This document shows, piece after piece, positions 1 to 8,049 of a stretch of DNA of 21,304 nt; within the stretch, counting starts at the first letter, position 1; each line of letters begins with the position of its first letter. The notes beneath the pieces were generated by a model that saw nothing but the letters and a program-made list of their open reading frames with translations, was not told the DNA's origin and made no database searches. Where the stretch lies: positions 1 through 21,304 of the forward strand of contig JAUCBJ010003567.1 of the NCBI GenBank assembly GCA_032718475.1, given 5' to 3'. The stretch comes from Nemertoderma westbladi (lineage: Eukaryota > Xenacoelomorpha > Nemertodermatida > Nemertodermatidae). Both the position numbers and the translations under genes were made by a program.

Positions 1-711
1 AATTAGGTACTACGTACCTACTAACTCTAACTCTAACTAGGTACTACGTACCTACTAACTCTAACTATCGGTACTACGTACCCTCTAACTAGGTACTACA
101 TACCTACTGACTCTCTAACTATCGGTACTACGTACCCTCTAACTCTAACTCTAACTAGGTACTACGTACCTACTAACTCTCTAACTATCGGTACTACGTA
201 CCCTCTAGTTCTAACTCTAACTAGGTACTACGTACCTACTAACTCTCTAACTATCGGTACTACGTACCCTCTAGCTCTAACTCTAACTAGGTACTACGTA
301 TCTACTAACTCTCTAACTATCGGTACTACGTACCCTCTAACTCTAACTCTAACTAGGTACTACGTACCTACTAACTCTCTAACCATCGGTACTACATACC
401 CTCTAGCTCTAACTCTAACTAGGTACTACGTACCTACTAACTCTCTAACCATCGGTACTACGTACCCTCTAGCTCTAACTCTAACTAGGTACTACGTACC
501 TACTAACTCTCTAACTATCGGTACTACGTACCCTCTAACTCTAACTCTAACTAGGTACTACGTACCTACTAACTCTCTAACTATCGGTACTACGTACCCT
601 CTAACTCTAACTCTAACTAGGTACTACGTACCTACTAACTAACTAACTCTAGGCACTACGTACCTACTAACTAACTAACTCTAGGTACTACGTACCTACT
701 AACTAACTAAC
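1..711. repeat. Tandem repeat, 66-bp dimeric unit with palindromic core
   Basis: The core AGGTACTACGTACC recurs at exact 66-bp spacing (157, 223, 289, 355, 421, 487, 553, 619). Between these lies a variant core, ATCGGTACTACGTACCC, so each 66-bp unit is a dimer of two diverged ~33-bp monomers joined by CTAACT-rich linkers. At the right edge (619, 651, 683) the period falls to 32 bp monomers. Each core is an inverted repeat, GGTAC-TAC-GTACC. The array runs off the left edge of the window and abuts the A-rich end of the retroelement, so it may have grown from that element's 3' end. Confidence 0.95.
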
Positions 712-742
712 TATTATTTTTATTTTATTTTTATTTTATTTG
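711..742 (-). other. A-rich tract with AATAAA motifs at the element 3' end
   Basis: Read on the minus strand this is a run of AAATAAAAT units holding several overlapping AATAAA hexamers. It lies about 130 bp past the stop codon of the gag-protease frame. It can serve as a polyadenylation signal or be the remnant of an A-rich tail. An LTR would be expected here but is not seen. Confidence 0.55.
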
Positions 743-743
743 T

Positions 744-773
744 GTGGGAAGGGCGTCTCGCCCTCAATCCCAC
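744..773 (-). other. Hairpin next to the A-rich tract
   Basis: GTGGGAAGGGCG (744-755) pairs with CGCCCT (759-764) plus TCCCAC (768-773). This gives 12 base pairs, a 3-nt loop and a 3-nt bulge (CAA). It is positioned between the purine-rich tract and the A-rich tract of the minus-strand element, so it would form near the 3' end of its transcript. Confidence 0.7.
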
Positions 774-869
774 CCCCCTCAGTCCAAAACTTGGACGACT
801 AAACTCCACTCTAACTCCAATTTAAGGTGCCCCTTCTAGAAGACAGGTAACACCTCTGCCCGCACCTTT

Positions 870-3800
870 TTACGGATCTAACTCTTCCATCCCAGTCCAA
901 CCTGTTGGACAACTCAGCGACCCAAGGGGTGATTCCTCCAGCAGGCAACTCTCCCACTGCCCCCCTATAGGTTCTCTAATTCTTCGCTCCGCTCTCCTTG
1001 TTAATTCGATAGGTGGTCTTTTCTCCTGTTTTTGGAAATGCTGTCTTCTATTTATGTTTCTGATCTCGTGGTCGTCCCTTGGCGGCAAAGTGCCACCCTT
1101 CAACGTGTCACCCGGCGGTATAATGCCGCCCCTGTTCTTCTCCTTAATCTTAGATGCCACCTCTGCTGGCCTCCCCCTTAATATGTGTGCTGGCATTAAA
1201 GGCTTCAACGACCCCCGTTCGTCCTTCGGTATACACGATGCATGCCCATGTAATGCCCCCTCGCACTCTGTCAGTTCCGCGTGCGTACGCAGCACGCCTC
1301 CTACTCTCCCGCCTCCTTTGTCCACCATATGTTTATTCATGGGCTTCTCTGCCCCTGGTCTGATCGTCTCACATCTTCTCCCTTTCCATCTTGTATTCTT
1401 ACTCGGCTTCCCCCTTGTCGGTATGCCTCTCAACCGGACCGGCGTCTCTTCCGGGCGCTCCTCTGGACACTCCACCGGGCACTTCTCCGGTTTGTCCTCC
1501 CGACACTCCACCGTCCGCTCCTCCCCATCTCCATACCGATACTTGCTGGGACCCTTATTCCAACCCATCGTCTCTAGATCTTCTGCATCCATACCATTCT
1601 CCTCCGCCCACTCTCTTGGTGTTGCTTCTACTTTTAGCTGTCTACCACTATTGCCCATCTCTGGCCTCTCCTCTATCTCGTCAGTTCCTGGCACCATGCA
1701 TCCTGAACTCTCGGACACATGGAATGGTATATTACTCTTAATTGGGCCTGTCAGTGTCCACCCGAATGGTGTTAATATTGCCACCGGGTCACTCTGCTTG
1801 TCTTCGCCGAAGACCGTTTGCATTCTTTCGTGGGCTGTTGGGCAGTCCATACCTACTATGATGGATACCTTCCTAACGTCCACGTCTGGGATTGAGAAGT
1901 CAATGTTGTCCAGGAATTTGTACTGCTCAACCTCGATGTTGGTTGGCCGCCTGGCATTGATGTTAATTGACTCTATTACTTGGATGGGGTCGATGGTTGC
2001 CCCATAATCGCATCCTGGTGCCACTGCTGCAATTGCGCACCGTCCTGTCCTCATCTCTAGGATCTCATCTTTGCTAGAGATGGTTGTTACCGCCATCTTG
2101 CTTGGCCTTGTTCTCAATCCTATTTCTTCGGCTACCCATTCCTCTACTAATGTGAAGGCAGCTCCACTATCAACCAGCATTAGTGTTGTTACTGATCGAT
2201 TGCCTTCCCCGATCACTCGCACCAGTACTACTCCAAGTAACACCGTGCCTCTCTTCTTCGCCCCTACCGTGCTCGTTGCCATCGTTTGGCCTCTCCTTTG
2301 GCCAAACTTGACCGGCTTCTCTTGGCATTCCCTGGCCTTGTGTCCACTCTTTACACATCGCGAGCAGATTTTATTGCTCGACGCGTAATCTATCTGGTCT
2401 TGCCTCGGTAGCGCCTGCCAGTACCTGCAGTTCATGGTTTTATGAAGCGCATTTGCGTGTAACTGGCATTTGCTCTTTGGGTCGTAGCCCTCTTTATACA
2501 ATGCATTGCGTATCGCAGTTATATTCGTACCAAAGTCCCTACTATTCTTATTGACTGGATTTGGCCTACTGGACGTACTGGGGTTATGTTTATTCATGTT
2601 GTTATTGTTCCCCTGTCCGTTCCATGATGTTGTCTTATCTTCGTTTGCCTGTGGACTTGCAGTCCCCTGCGTCGCTGCGTATGGCAATGATTGCCTGAGC
2701 CTCGGCAATGCGTTTGATGTATTGTGCTCTGGTTTCGCTCTGTAGTGATCCGTCTTTGGTCCCTTTCCCAGGCTATCTTCACTATAGACTGGGTCCGTTA
2801 TTAGTTCAGCCTCGTAATTTAAGAAATTTGACATTTCTTCTAAACCTGGTTCCGCATCCTTCTTATCTCGAGTGGAGAAGGTGATTTTCCTCCACTTGTT
2901 GCGCAGCCAGTTCGGTAGTGCCTGCGCTATCGTGGTGATGTTGTTGGACGCATTGAGCTCGTACGGCGCGTCTAGCGTCTTCAGTACGATTAGCGCCTTT
3001 TCGACTTTGTTAGCAAACGTCTTAATGCTAACGGGGTTGTCCTGTAGGCCACCCGATGTTATGCCTTTCAGCGTCTGCCTGATGATCTTGGCTGGGTGCC
3101 CGTATTCCCTATCCAGTGCCCGCCATGCTGTCGTGAAGCCGCCCTCTATTCCTTGGTATTGCCTCACGATATCGTATGCTGGGCCTCCCGTGTACACTTG
3201 TAGATACTTTAGGCACTCCGCCTGCGTCAAGTTTTTTGTTAGTATTTCGTTACTATACATTCGCCGAAATTGTAAATATTCTTCCGGCCTACTCCCGTCG
3301 AACTTGAATGGTTCCACGGGTGGTAACTCGATCCTCGTTTTCAAAGCATCGATCAACGTGGCCATCCCTATCGCCTGCGCTTCCAATGGATTCGACGGGT
3401 GCTGTATAGTTTCCCCTGTCTGGTGCGTCCCGTCTGTCCTATCTCTTGGCTTTCTCTGGCTTGGGTATGTCATTGGGGGTAGCGGCCCCCTCCATATATC
3501 TGTGTCACACGATCTGTTTTCGTCCAAGGGTCTCATTGTTCTTGCTACCATCGGGGTATATTGTTGATATTGCGATGGGGGAATGTCACCCTGTCCCCCC
3601 CCCACCGGTATGTTTGGTAATGGGGTTGATGTTAATATGTTGGGGCCCATGCACTTATCCGCAATAATTCCCCCCTCCCCTGGGTATATGTTATGTCCCT
3701 GCATGCTGTAGTCATACTGCTGTGCTGGTACCGGTATAGGCCTACTAGCTTCTGGCCTACTCGCCGGTACGTATTCCGCGACTTCCGGGTTTAATTCCGT

Positions 3801-4613
3801 CGTCCGCGCTATCCTATCGCCTATATAGCCTCTCTCAGTATGGCCTATGGTATGTGCAGTAAGGCCTACAGTATGTCCTACAGTCTGCATGTGTCTCTCG
3901 GGATCGAAGTTTATTCTTCTCGAATAATCCTCCCCGCGGCTACCGTACTCTCGATCGATAGGTGTATTCCGTCGGAAAGTTTCTCTTCGACCCCCCTCTC
4001 TTCTGTCCTCATCTTCGTACCGGTACATCGTGTACCCCTCTCTCGGCGTGTAATGCATCTCACCGGATCGCATCTCTCCGGGGCGACGGCAATCTCCCGG
4101 AGTCCGACCCCACTGACTCTCTGTTCTCATCTCGACTACCGACGGCTCGCTGTCCGTCCTCGCTCTTCTATCGTTTGCGGCGGTACTTCTACTACTGTCT
4201 TCCTTTCTTCTCCTATCAGTGGAATATTCCCGCTCGCGAGATCTCTCGTCGACCTCCCGGTTAAACCCCACTGTTCTTCTTCCCTCCTCTGATCGGGCTC
4301 GACGCTTCGTCCGCCCTCTCGCGACGTCAACCTGTCTCTCTCTGCTCGGTCGCACGCCGCTGGGGATACTCGCGATCCCCCTGTTACTTTCCGTCGCCGG
4401 TCGTTGCGGTTTACCTATTTCGGCCCTCGCATTATCCGCTGACGGCTGTGGGACACTCTCTGCCCCCCCCCTTTTCGCCGCTAATTCGCTGTTGTGGGGC
4501 TCTCGTAGCCCCCCCCCCCCCCCCCCACTCGCTACGTCTAACTTCGCTACCTCTCTCCCCGCTATTATATATCTCTCTAGTCGACACATCAACCCTACTG
4601 CGGTCGGGTCCAT
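870..4613 (-). CDS. Gag C-terminal part, protease and integrase remnant of BEL/Pao element
   Basis: The frame encodes 1247 residues if started at the ATG at 4613; it probably belongs to a longer Gag that enters from another frame (see the linker segment). Residues about 60-330 are Arg/Glu/Ser-rich and disordered. Residues about 415-600 look like DUF1759, the Pao-type Gag domain (PVEPFKFDGSRPEEYLQF near the start). A CX2CX4HX4C zinc knuckle (CSRC...HKAREC) sits near 748-762. A DUF1758-like retropepsin follows, with catalytic LVDSGA near 814, IIVGMD near 917 and the family-typical PFGWTLTGP near 950. From here BEL/Pao proteins go into reverse transcriptase, but this one goes through about 150 residues of low similarity into a stretch with LKPLMPAHILRGRP (about 1138-1151), which fits the LxPLxPxHxLxGR pattern at the end of Pao integrases. 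A degenerate DUF5641-like tail (ending near SCLLEES) follows. RT and RNase H are missing. Domain calls are by eye. Confidence 0.85.
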   Translation of the reverse strand: MDPTAVGLMCRLERYIIAGREVAKLDVASGGGGGGLREPHNSELAAKRGGAESVPQPSADNARAEIGKPQRPATESNRGIASIPSGVRPSRERQVDVARGRTKRRARSEEGRRTVGFNREVDERSREREYSTDRRRKEDSSRSTAANDRRARTDSEPSVVEMRTESQWGRTPGDCRRPGEMRSGEMHYTPREGYTMYRYEDEDRREGGRRETFRRNTPIDREYGSRGEDYSRRINFDPERHMQTVGHTVGLTAHTIGHTERGYIGDRIARTTELNPEVAEYVPASRPEASRPIPVPAQQYDYSMQGHNIYPGEGGIIADKCMGPNILTSTPLPNIPVGGGQGDIPPSQYQQYTPMVARTMRPLDENRSCDTDIWRGPLPPMTYPSQRKPRDRTDGTHQTGETIQHPSNPLEAQAIGMATLIDALKTRIELPPVEPFKFDGSRPEEYLQFRRMYSNEILTKNLTQAECLKYLQVYTGGPAYDIVRQYQGIEGGFTTAWRALDREYGHPAKIIRQTLKGITSGGLQDNPVSIKTFANKVEKALIVLKTLDAPYELNASNNITTIAQALPNWLRNKWRKITFSTRDKKDAEPGLEEMSNFLNYEAELITDPVYSEDSLGKGPKTDHYRAKPEHNTSNALPRLRQSLPYAATQGTASPQANEDKTTSWNGQGNNNNMNKHNPSTSSRPNPVNKNSRDFGTNITAIRNALYKEGYDPKSKCQLHANALHKTMNCRYWQALPRQDQIDYASSNKICSRCVKSGHKARECQEKPVKFGQRRGQTMATSTVGAKKRGTVLLGVVLVRVIGEGNRSVTTLMLVDSGAAFTLVEEWVAEEIGLRTRPSKMAVTTISSKDEILEMRTGRCAIAAVAPGCDYGATIDPIQVIESININARRPTNIEVEQYKFLDNIDFSIPDVDVRKVSIIVGMDCPTAHERMQTVFGEDKQSDPVAILTPFGWTLTGPIKSNIPFHVSESSGCMVPGTDEIEERPEMGNSGRQLKVEATPREWAEENGMDAEDLETMGWNKGPSKYRYGDGEERTVECREDKPEKCPVECPEERPEETPVRLRGIPTRGKPSKNTRWKGRRCETIRPGAEKPMNKHMVDKGGGRVGGVLRTHAELTECEGALHGHASCIPKDERGSLKPLMPAHILRGRPAEVASKIKEKNRGGIIPPGDTLKGGTLPPRDDHEIRNINRRQHFQKQEKRPPIELTRRAERRIREPIGGQWESCLLEESPLGSLSCPTGWTGMEELDP

Positions 4614-5151
4614 TCACCCCCGCCTCTCCCTCTGCTATTGCGTGGCCTACCAGGCCCTCTACTCCCTCCCTACCAACTACGTGGCCTACCAGGCCCTCTG
4701 CTCCCTGTCTACTAACTACGTGGCCTACCAGGCCCTCTGCTCCCTGGTTATGTAGGCCCGACGTGTTTACATTAATAACACCCATATTGGAAACGTAATT
4801 ATTTTGTTCGTTGGGAACAAAGTTATTTATATTATTCTGCACGTTATCTGAATTATTTTGTAAATTCGGGCATAGGTCATTATTTAAATTATTCGAATTA
4901 TTTTGCGTAATTGCGTTATTTAAATTATTTTGTAGATTCGAATTCGGGTTATTATTTTGATTATTTGAATTATTTTGCGTAGCTACATTAATATCAGAAT
5001 TATTTCCTACATTAATACTAGGGGCGTTCTGATTTAAATTTAAATTACTACCACTATGTAAAGCATTCCCTGTAATAAAGGTTTGATTAGTGTTGTCCCA
5101 TACGGTATTATCAATATTAACAACGTCTACTGTACCATTATTATTATTACC
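4432..5151 (-). CDS. Frame-shifted Gag linker segment, Asn-rich then 13-residue repeats
   Basis: This minus-strand frame is open from the G run at 5150-5158 to a stop at 4432 but has no suitable start of its own. It joins the frame that stops at 5147 to the frame used below 4613. Its first ~120 codons are about two-fifths Asn with Gln and Ser, mostly AAT codons, with no Lys or Arg; the flanking Gag parts are densely charged. Three 13-residue repeats (GAEGLVGHVV-like) follow, then a hydrophilic stretch up to the G run at 4509-4526. Beyond that run the downstream frame reads more like Gag. I infer that it is the middle of one polyprotein. The alternative is unrelated AT-rich DNA that happens to be open, which is unlikely over about 240 codons with a clear repeat structure. 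Confidence 0.6.
   Translation of the reverse strand, partial: GNNNNGTVDVVNIDNTVWDNTNQTFITGNALHSGSNLNLNQNAPSINVGNNSDINVATQNNSNNQNNNPNSNLQNNLNNAITQNNSNNLNNDLCPNLQNNSDNVQNNINNFVPNEQNNYVSNMGVINVNTSGLHNQGAEGLVGHVVSRQGAEGLVGHVVGREGVEGLVGHAIAEGEAGVNGPDRSRVDVSTREIYNSGERGSEVRRSEWGGGGGATRAPQQRISGEKGGGRECPTAVSG
4509..4526 (-). other. G18 run at second frame break
   Basis: There are 18 consecutive C on the plus strand, read as G on the coding strand. Upstream and downstream coding frames overlap here and differ by +1. It is the likeliest point of the frame change, although the overlap allows anything from 4432 to about 4640, including a G9 at 4463-4471. Confidence 0.65.
4642..4758. repeat. Three 39-bp tandem repeats in the Gag linker
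   Basis: GTGGCCTACCAGGCCCTCT begins at 4642, 4681 and 4720, an exact 39-bp period that keeps the frame and gives a 13-residue protein repeat on the minus strand. Each unit has the inverted repeat GGCCT-ACC-AGGCC. Confidence 0.9.
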
Positions 5152-6805
5152 CCCCCCCGCCCGTACGGTCGCACCAGTTTTGGGTCTGTCGTACGGTGCC
5201 TGTCAGTGGGGCATTAATAAATGTATCTATGACCCCCGGGTCCTCAAAAATACTCGAGCGGGCCCCGCTTTCAGACGGCGTTGCTTGCACGACTTGCAAC
5301 TCGTGCGCCCGTCTAATCTCACTTCCCGCAAACTCGCTCTGCAGTCTCTCTATTTTCTTGTTCTCTCTTTCAGCCTCTATCATTCTCTTCTCACACTCCT
5401 GGGTGTCCCGACTGGCCGACTCTACTATGCTCCTAGCGCTCTCCCTTCGTCTCGCCTCGCGCTCCTTGCGTTCCCTTTCCTTTCTCGCTTCATACTCCTT
5501 GCGTTCCTTTTCCCTTCTCGCTTCATACTCCTTGCGTTCCGTCTCACGCTCCTTGCGTTCCCTTTCCTCCCTTGCCTCACGTTCCTCGCGTTTCCTTTCC
5601 TCTCTCGCCTCACGCTCCTTGCGTTCCGCCTCACGCTCCTTGCGTTCCCTTTCCTCTCTCGCCTCACGCTCCTCGCGTTCCCTTTCCTCTCTCGCCTCAC
5701 GCTCCCTACACTCCCTTTCCTCTATCTCATCACACTCCCTTAGGCTTTTCAAAGCCCTTTCGGCCTTCTCTCCGGTTTCTCTAATCAATGCCGCTTCCCT
5801 CGCTAACCGCTCTCTCCCCTCCTCTAGCCGTTTCCCCATTTCCCTGTGACCTTGCTCTGCCATGCTGAGACGGTATGCGGCACCTATTTTTCTCACCGCT
5901 CTTTCTTTCGCGGAAGATGTAACAGACTTATCGGTTACGACGGAGTTCCCCCGCCTTCCTGACCTACTAACTTTCCCCCACTTCCCGGAGCTTTCTCCGA
6001 CCGACGAGGCCGAATCCTCGGTGTTAACCTCGGATTCGCCCCCTTCGAGTCCCCTCCAACCCACTGGTTTTACTCCCCGGGCATCGATCAAGTATGGCCC
6101 TATGTACACTGACGCTATGCTAGGTTCCATACTCCCACATTCCCATAGTTTAAACAGTTCCTCGGCAATTTCACGTGCTCTCGTTTCGGCTAGTTCTCTT
6201 TGCCCAAAACGTATAAGATAATTAAAGTGTCTATCCGACTCACCTAGTCGCTTTCTCAGTCTCACCTCGTCTACCGTTTCCCCTTTTCTGGCCTTCTCTA
6301 GTAGTCTCCGGGTCGCGATGTAAGCCCGTCGAAGTCGCTCTGAAACCCCGACGTCCTCGTCGCCGACCTCTCCTCCGTCCCTCCGGGTTCGACGTCGTAC
6401 CGGCGGCTCCACCGTCGCCGTTCCGGTGGGCCGTCCGTCGCCCTCGGCCTGTAGCTGGCCGGCGACATCGGTACCGATCTCTCCGCTGTCTCTTTGCGTC
6501 CGGCGTCGCACCGTCGGCCCCACCGTCGCCGTTTCGGTGGGTCGCCCGTCGCCCTCGGCCGGTAGCTGGCCGGCGACATCGGCGCGCCGTTCTCCGTTCC
6601 GTGTCGACTCATCTCCATCTCCCTCCGTCTCGCTCTCTTTCTCTCTTAGCTCGACTTCGGGTTCCAGGCCCCCCTCATCCTCAACTTCCGGTTCGCCCGT
6701 TATCGATGGCTCCGGTGTCGTGGGCCTGTATCGCTTGGTCGCGGCCTCGCGGATCGTTTGATCTTCGTCCGGGGTCCGCGTCGGTGTCTCGCCCGATTCA
6801 CTCAT
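5147..6805 (-). CDS. Gag N-terminal part, charged coiled-coil protein
   Basis: This frame starts at ATG 6805 (MSESGE) and ends at a TAA right after a Gly run at 5147, giving 552 residues. Residues about 1-150 are acidic and low complexity and include two 37-residue direct repeats (DVAGQLPAEG-like). Residues about 160-240 (RRAYIATRRLLEKARKG...) are a more ordered helical part. Residues about 310-480 form a long coiled coil built of EREEREARE-type heptad-like units. The last 40 residues lead to the Gly run. I recognise no named domain. Its position at the 5' end, the common strand and the open linker point to the N-terminal part of the retroelement Gag. The ~1000 residues before the DUF1759-like domain are unusually long for BEL/Pao, so part of it may be captured sequence. 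Confidence 0.7.
   Translation of the reverse strand: MSESGETPTRTPDEDQTIREAATKRYRPTTPEPSITGEPEVEDEGGLEPEVELREKESETEGDGDESTRNGERRADVAGQLPAEGDGRPTETATVGPTVRRRTQRDSGEIGTDVAGQLQAEGDGRPTGTATVEPPVRRRTRRDGGEVGDEDVGVSERLRRAYIATRRLLEKARKGETVDEVRLRKRLGESDRHFNYLIRFGQRELAETRAREIAEELFKLWECGSMEPSIASVYIGPYLIDARGVKPVGWRGLEGGESEVNTEDSASSVGESSGKWGKVSRSGRRGNSVVTDKSVTSSAKERAVRKIGAAYRLSMAEQGHREMGKRLEEGRERLAREAALIRETGEKAERALKSLRECDEIEERECREREAREEREREEREAREERERKEREAERKEREAREERKREEREAREERERKERETERKEYEARREKERKEYEARKERERKEREARRRESARSIVESASRDTQECEKRMIEAERENKKIERLQSEFAGSEIRRAHELQVVQATPSESGARSSIFEDPGVIDTFINAPLTGTVRQTQNWCDRTGGGG
5150..5158 (-). other. G9 run at first frame break
   Basis: Nine C on the plus strand are followed at once, in the coding direction, by the TAA at 5149-5147. 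Skipping one base in the run (+1) leads into the long open Asn-rich frame instead of the stop. Confidence 0.75.
5430..5735. repeat. Degenerate pyrimidine-strand repeat encoding the coiled coil
   Basis: Units such as CTCACGCTCCTTGCGTTCC and CCTTTCCTCTCTCGC alternate for about 300 bp on the plus strand. On the coding minus strand this is an almost pure purine run of Glu, Arg, Lys and Ala codons. Internal repetition suggests growth by slippage or unequal exchange. Confidence 0.8.
6359..6580. repeat. Two tandem 111-bp repeats in the Gag N-terminal part
   Basis: The segments 6470-6580 and 6359-6469 are near-identical 111-bp direct repeats, each encoding 37 residues on the minus strand (DVAGQL then GDGRPT then VRRRT). 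The exact multiple of three keeps the frame. Confidence 0.9.
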
Positions 6806-7430
6806 CTCGTCTGGTGGCTGATGATTCGGCTAGCTAGGTTGCAGTTCTTGATGTTCAACTAGGGCGGCAGCTCGGATTTAGTTACTGTGACGGGATCCAG
6901 GAGGGATCCCGATTTATCCGATGTGGTAATTTAGTCCACGCGTCCCCGCCGTGTATAAGGGTGAAATAAAGTAACTGAGTTCTGAAGTTCGGTGTATAAT
7001 AATAATAGGGCATAGGATATAGATATAGATATAATGTGTACAAGGCGGGATACGGTAACTAAAGTCCCGTGATCCCCTAACTAAACTAATTGACTGTACC
7101 CTACGCTAGCACTGCTGCACTGAGATAACTGAATCACTGATTAATAGGTTATTGGTTATATTGCACGGTGGCCTTACTGCTACTCAATCGATGCCATTCC
7201 CCCCCCTCTGATTGGTTAATGCCCTTGTTGGCGCCCCGTGGAGTATTCCCGTTCACTCCACCTGTTCTCTCTGGGTTAGGGGTTTGGCCCCTGACCCTCT
7301 ATTGTGTGCTTCCTTCCCACTCTTATTGGGATGGCACGAGTTGGTTAATTGCCCAATCTCGTGGCTCCCAATGTTGCTTATCGGCTTATAACTTTATGGG
7401 GTGTTGGCGGGATTGAATAAGCTAACAGCA
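6806..7430 (-). other. Untranslated 5' leader/LTR region of the retroelement
   Basis: No coding sequence is visible. It holds a short ATAGAT/TAA microsatellite (about 7000-7036), a GGATCC-arm hairpin at 6891-6911 and C/G-rich patches near 7198-7240. On the minus strand TTATTATACACC near 6990-7001 could be a TATA-like promoter. The 5' LTR and primer-binding site should lie here. Candidates starting with TGG exist but none is convincing, so LTR limits are left open. Confidence 0.4.
6891..6911. other. Hairpin in retroelement leader
   Basis: CGGGATCC (6891-6898) and GGATCCCG (6904-6911) are perfect inverted arms around AGGAG. In the minus-strand transcript this would form about 90 nt before the Gag start, where packaging or dimerisation signals of retroelements often lie. 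That role is inference. Confidence 0.6.
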
Positions 7431-7855
7431 ATACAAATCAAACTTCCACTGAAAACTGTACTAAAGTCTGTTTTCGAGCGAGTTCGAACAGGGAATACCA
7501 TAATATTCAAGAATATTTAAAGGATTAGTCCGCCATCGTTTCAAATAATTCATCATGTTATAGACTGTAATTTTTAGTGTACAGTAGATTCGACTTATTC
7601 GTGATTTTATTATTATTATTCGTGATTGTCATTTAAATGGCTTTTTGTTTTAACATGCATTCGTAAATTCATGTATTTTACTAATTTTATTAGAAAGATT
7701 TTTTATTAGAACATTCATTTAATTAACTATTAAATTTTCTCGCCACATATGTATTTTTATATGTGCCATTTGTTTTAACAAAAGGTATTGTCTTTTCTTT
7801 ATAAATATGGCTGCTATACTTACTTACATACCGGTACTACTATAATTACTTTCAG
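7431..7855. other. AT-rich spacer without a recognisable gene
   Basis: The stretch is AT-rich with a direct repeat of ATTCGTGATT near 7598-7627 and a weak hairpin CACATAT...ATATGTG near 7744-7766. No gene is seen. Confidence 0.6.
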
Positions 7856-7939
7856 TTAGGACTTTCCTTTGGTGTGTATGCGGGTTCCGTAATAAACGGA
7901 TACGGACGGATGCCATGGAATTCGAGCATTGGAATTGAG
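7856..7939 (+). other. Possible small terminal exon (unproven)
   Basis: TTACTTTCAG at 7846-7855 is a fair 3' splice acceptor. The frame after it reads LGLSFGVYAGSVINGYGRM and runs to a TAA at 7937-7939; GAGTAAGT at the same place could instead be a 5' donor. The 28-codon peptide looks protein-like but I do not recognise it, and no upstream exon is visible. A 64-codon minus-strand ORF with a true ATG (8046 to 7852) covers the same bases and is an equal alternative. Treat it as a hint only. Confidence 0.2.
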
Positions 7940-8049
7940 TAAGTACCACTAACTGGCAAGAGTGGAAACCCGGACACAATGTACAATGAGGAACCTGGTC
8001 TATATAAGTCTACTGACTCCTGGTGAGCCTCGTGTGGAAAATACATTGT

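Larger units (their letters stand above)
712..7430 (-). mobile_element. BEL/Pao-like LTR retroelement, internally deleted (no RT)
   Basis: The minus strand carries a nearly continuous coding frame from 6805 to 870 that encodes a Gag with a DUF1759-like domain, a CCHC knuckle, a DUF1758-like protease with a DSGA motif, and a short C-terminal integrase remnant. This domain order is that of BEL/Pao elements. Reverse transcriptase, RNase H and the integrase catalytic core are absent. The outer limits are approximate: I could not find a matching pair of LTRs or a target-site duplication by eye. The 5' leader (6806 to about 7430) is non-coding. The 3' end passes through a purine-rich stretch (about 765-783), a hairpin (744-773) and an A-rich tract (712-742) straight into the tandem array. 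It is a non-autonomous copy that would need enzymes from a relative. Confidence 0.75.

Noticed and set aside
1-711. Telomeric repeat (CTAACT-rich)
   Set aside because: The linkers resemble but do not match CTAACCC, and the unit is a 66-bp dimer with a GTAC palindrome. It is an interstitial satellite.
1054-2007. Plus-strand ORF of 317 codons opposite the protease region
   Set aside because: It is the antisense shadow of the Gag-protease frame, Ser/Pro/Leu-rich with no domain.
870-4613. Host gene with a retropepsin-like domain (fully domesticated)
   Set aside because: Possible, but the frame breaks, repeats and integrase remnant look like a transposon copy. No intron or conserved flank supports a host gene.
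7229-7237. TGGCGCCCC as a retroviral tRNA-Lys type primer-binding site
   Set aside because: It reads in the plus direction, opposite to the gag frames, and only the first bases match a tRNA 3' end.
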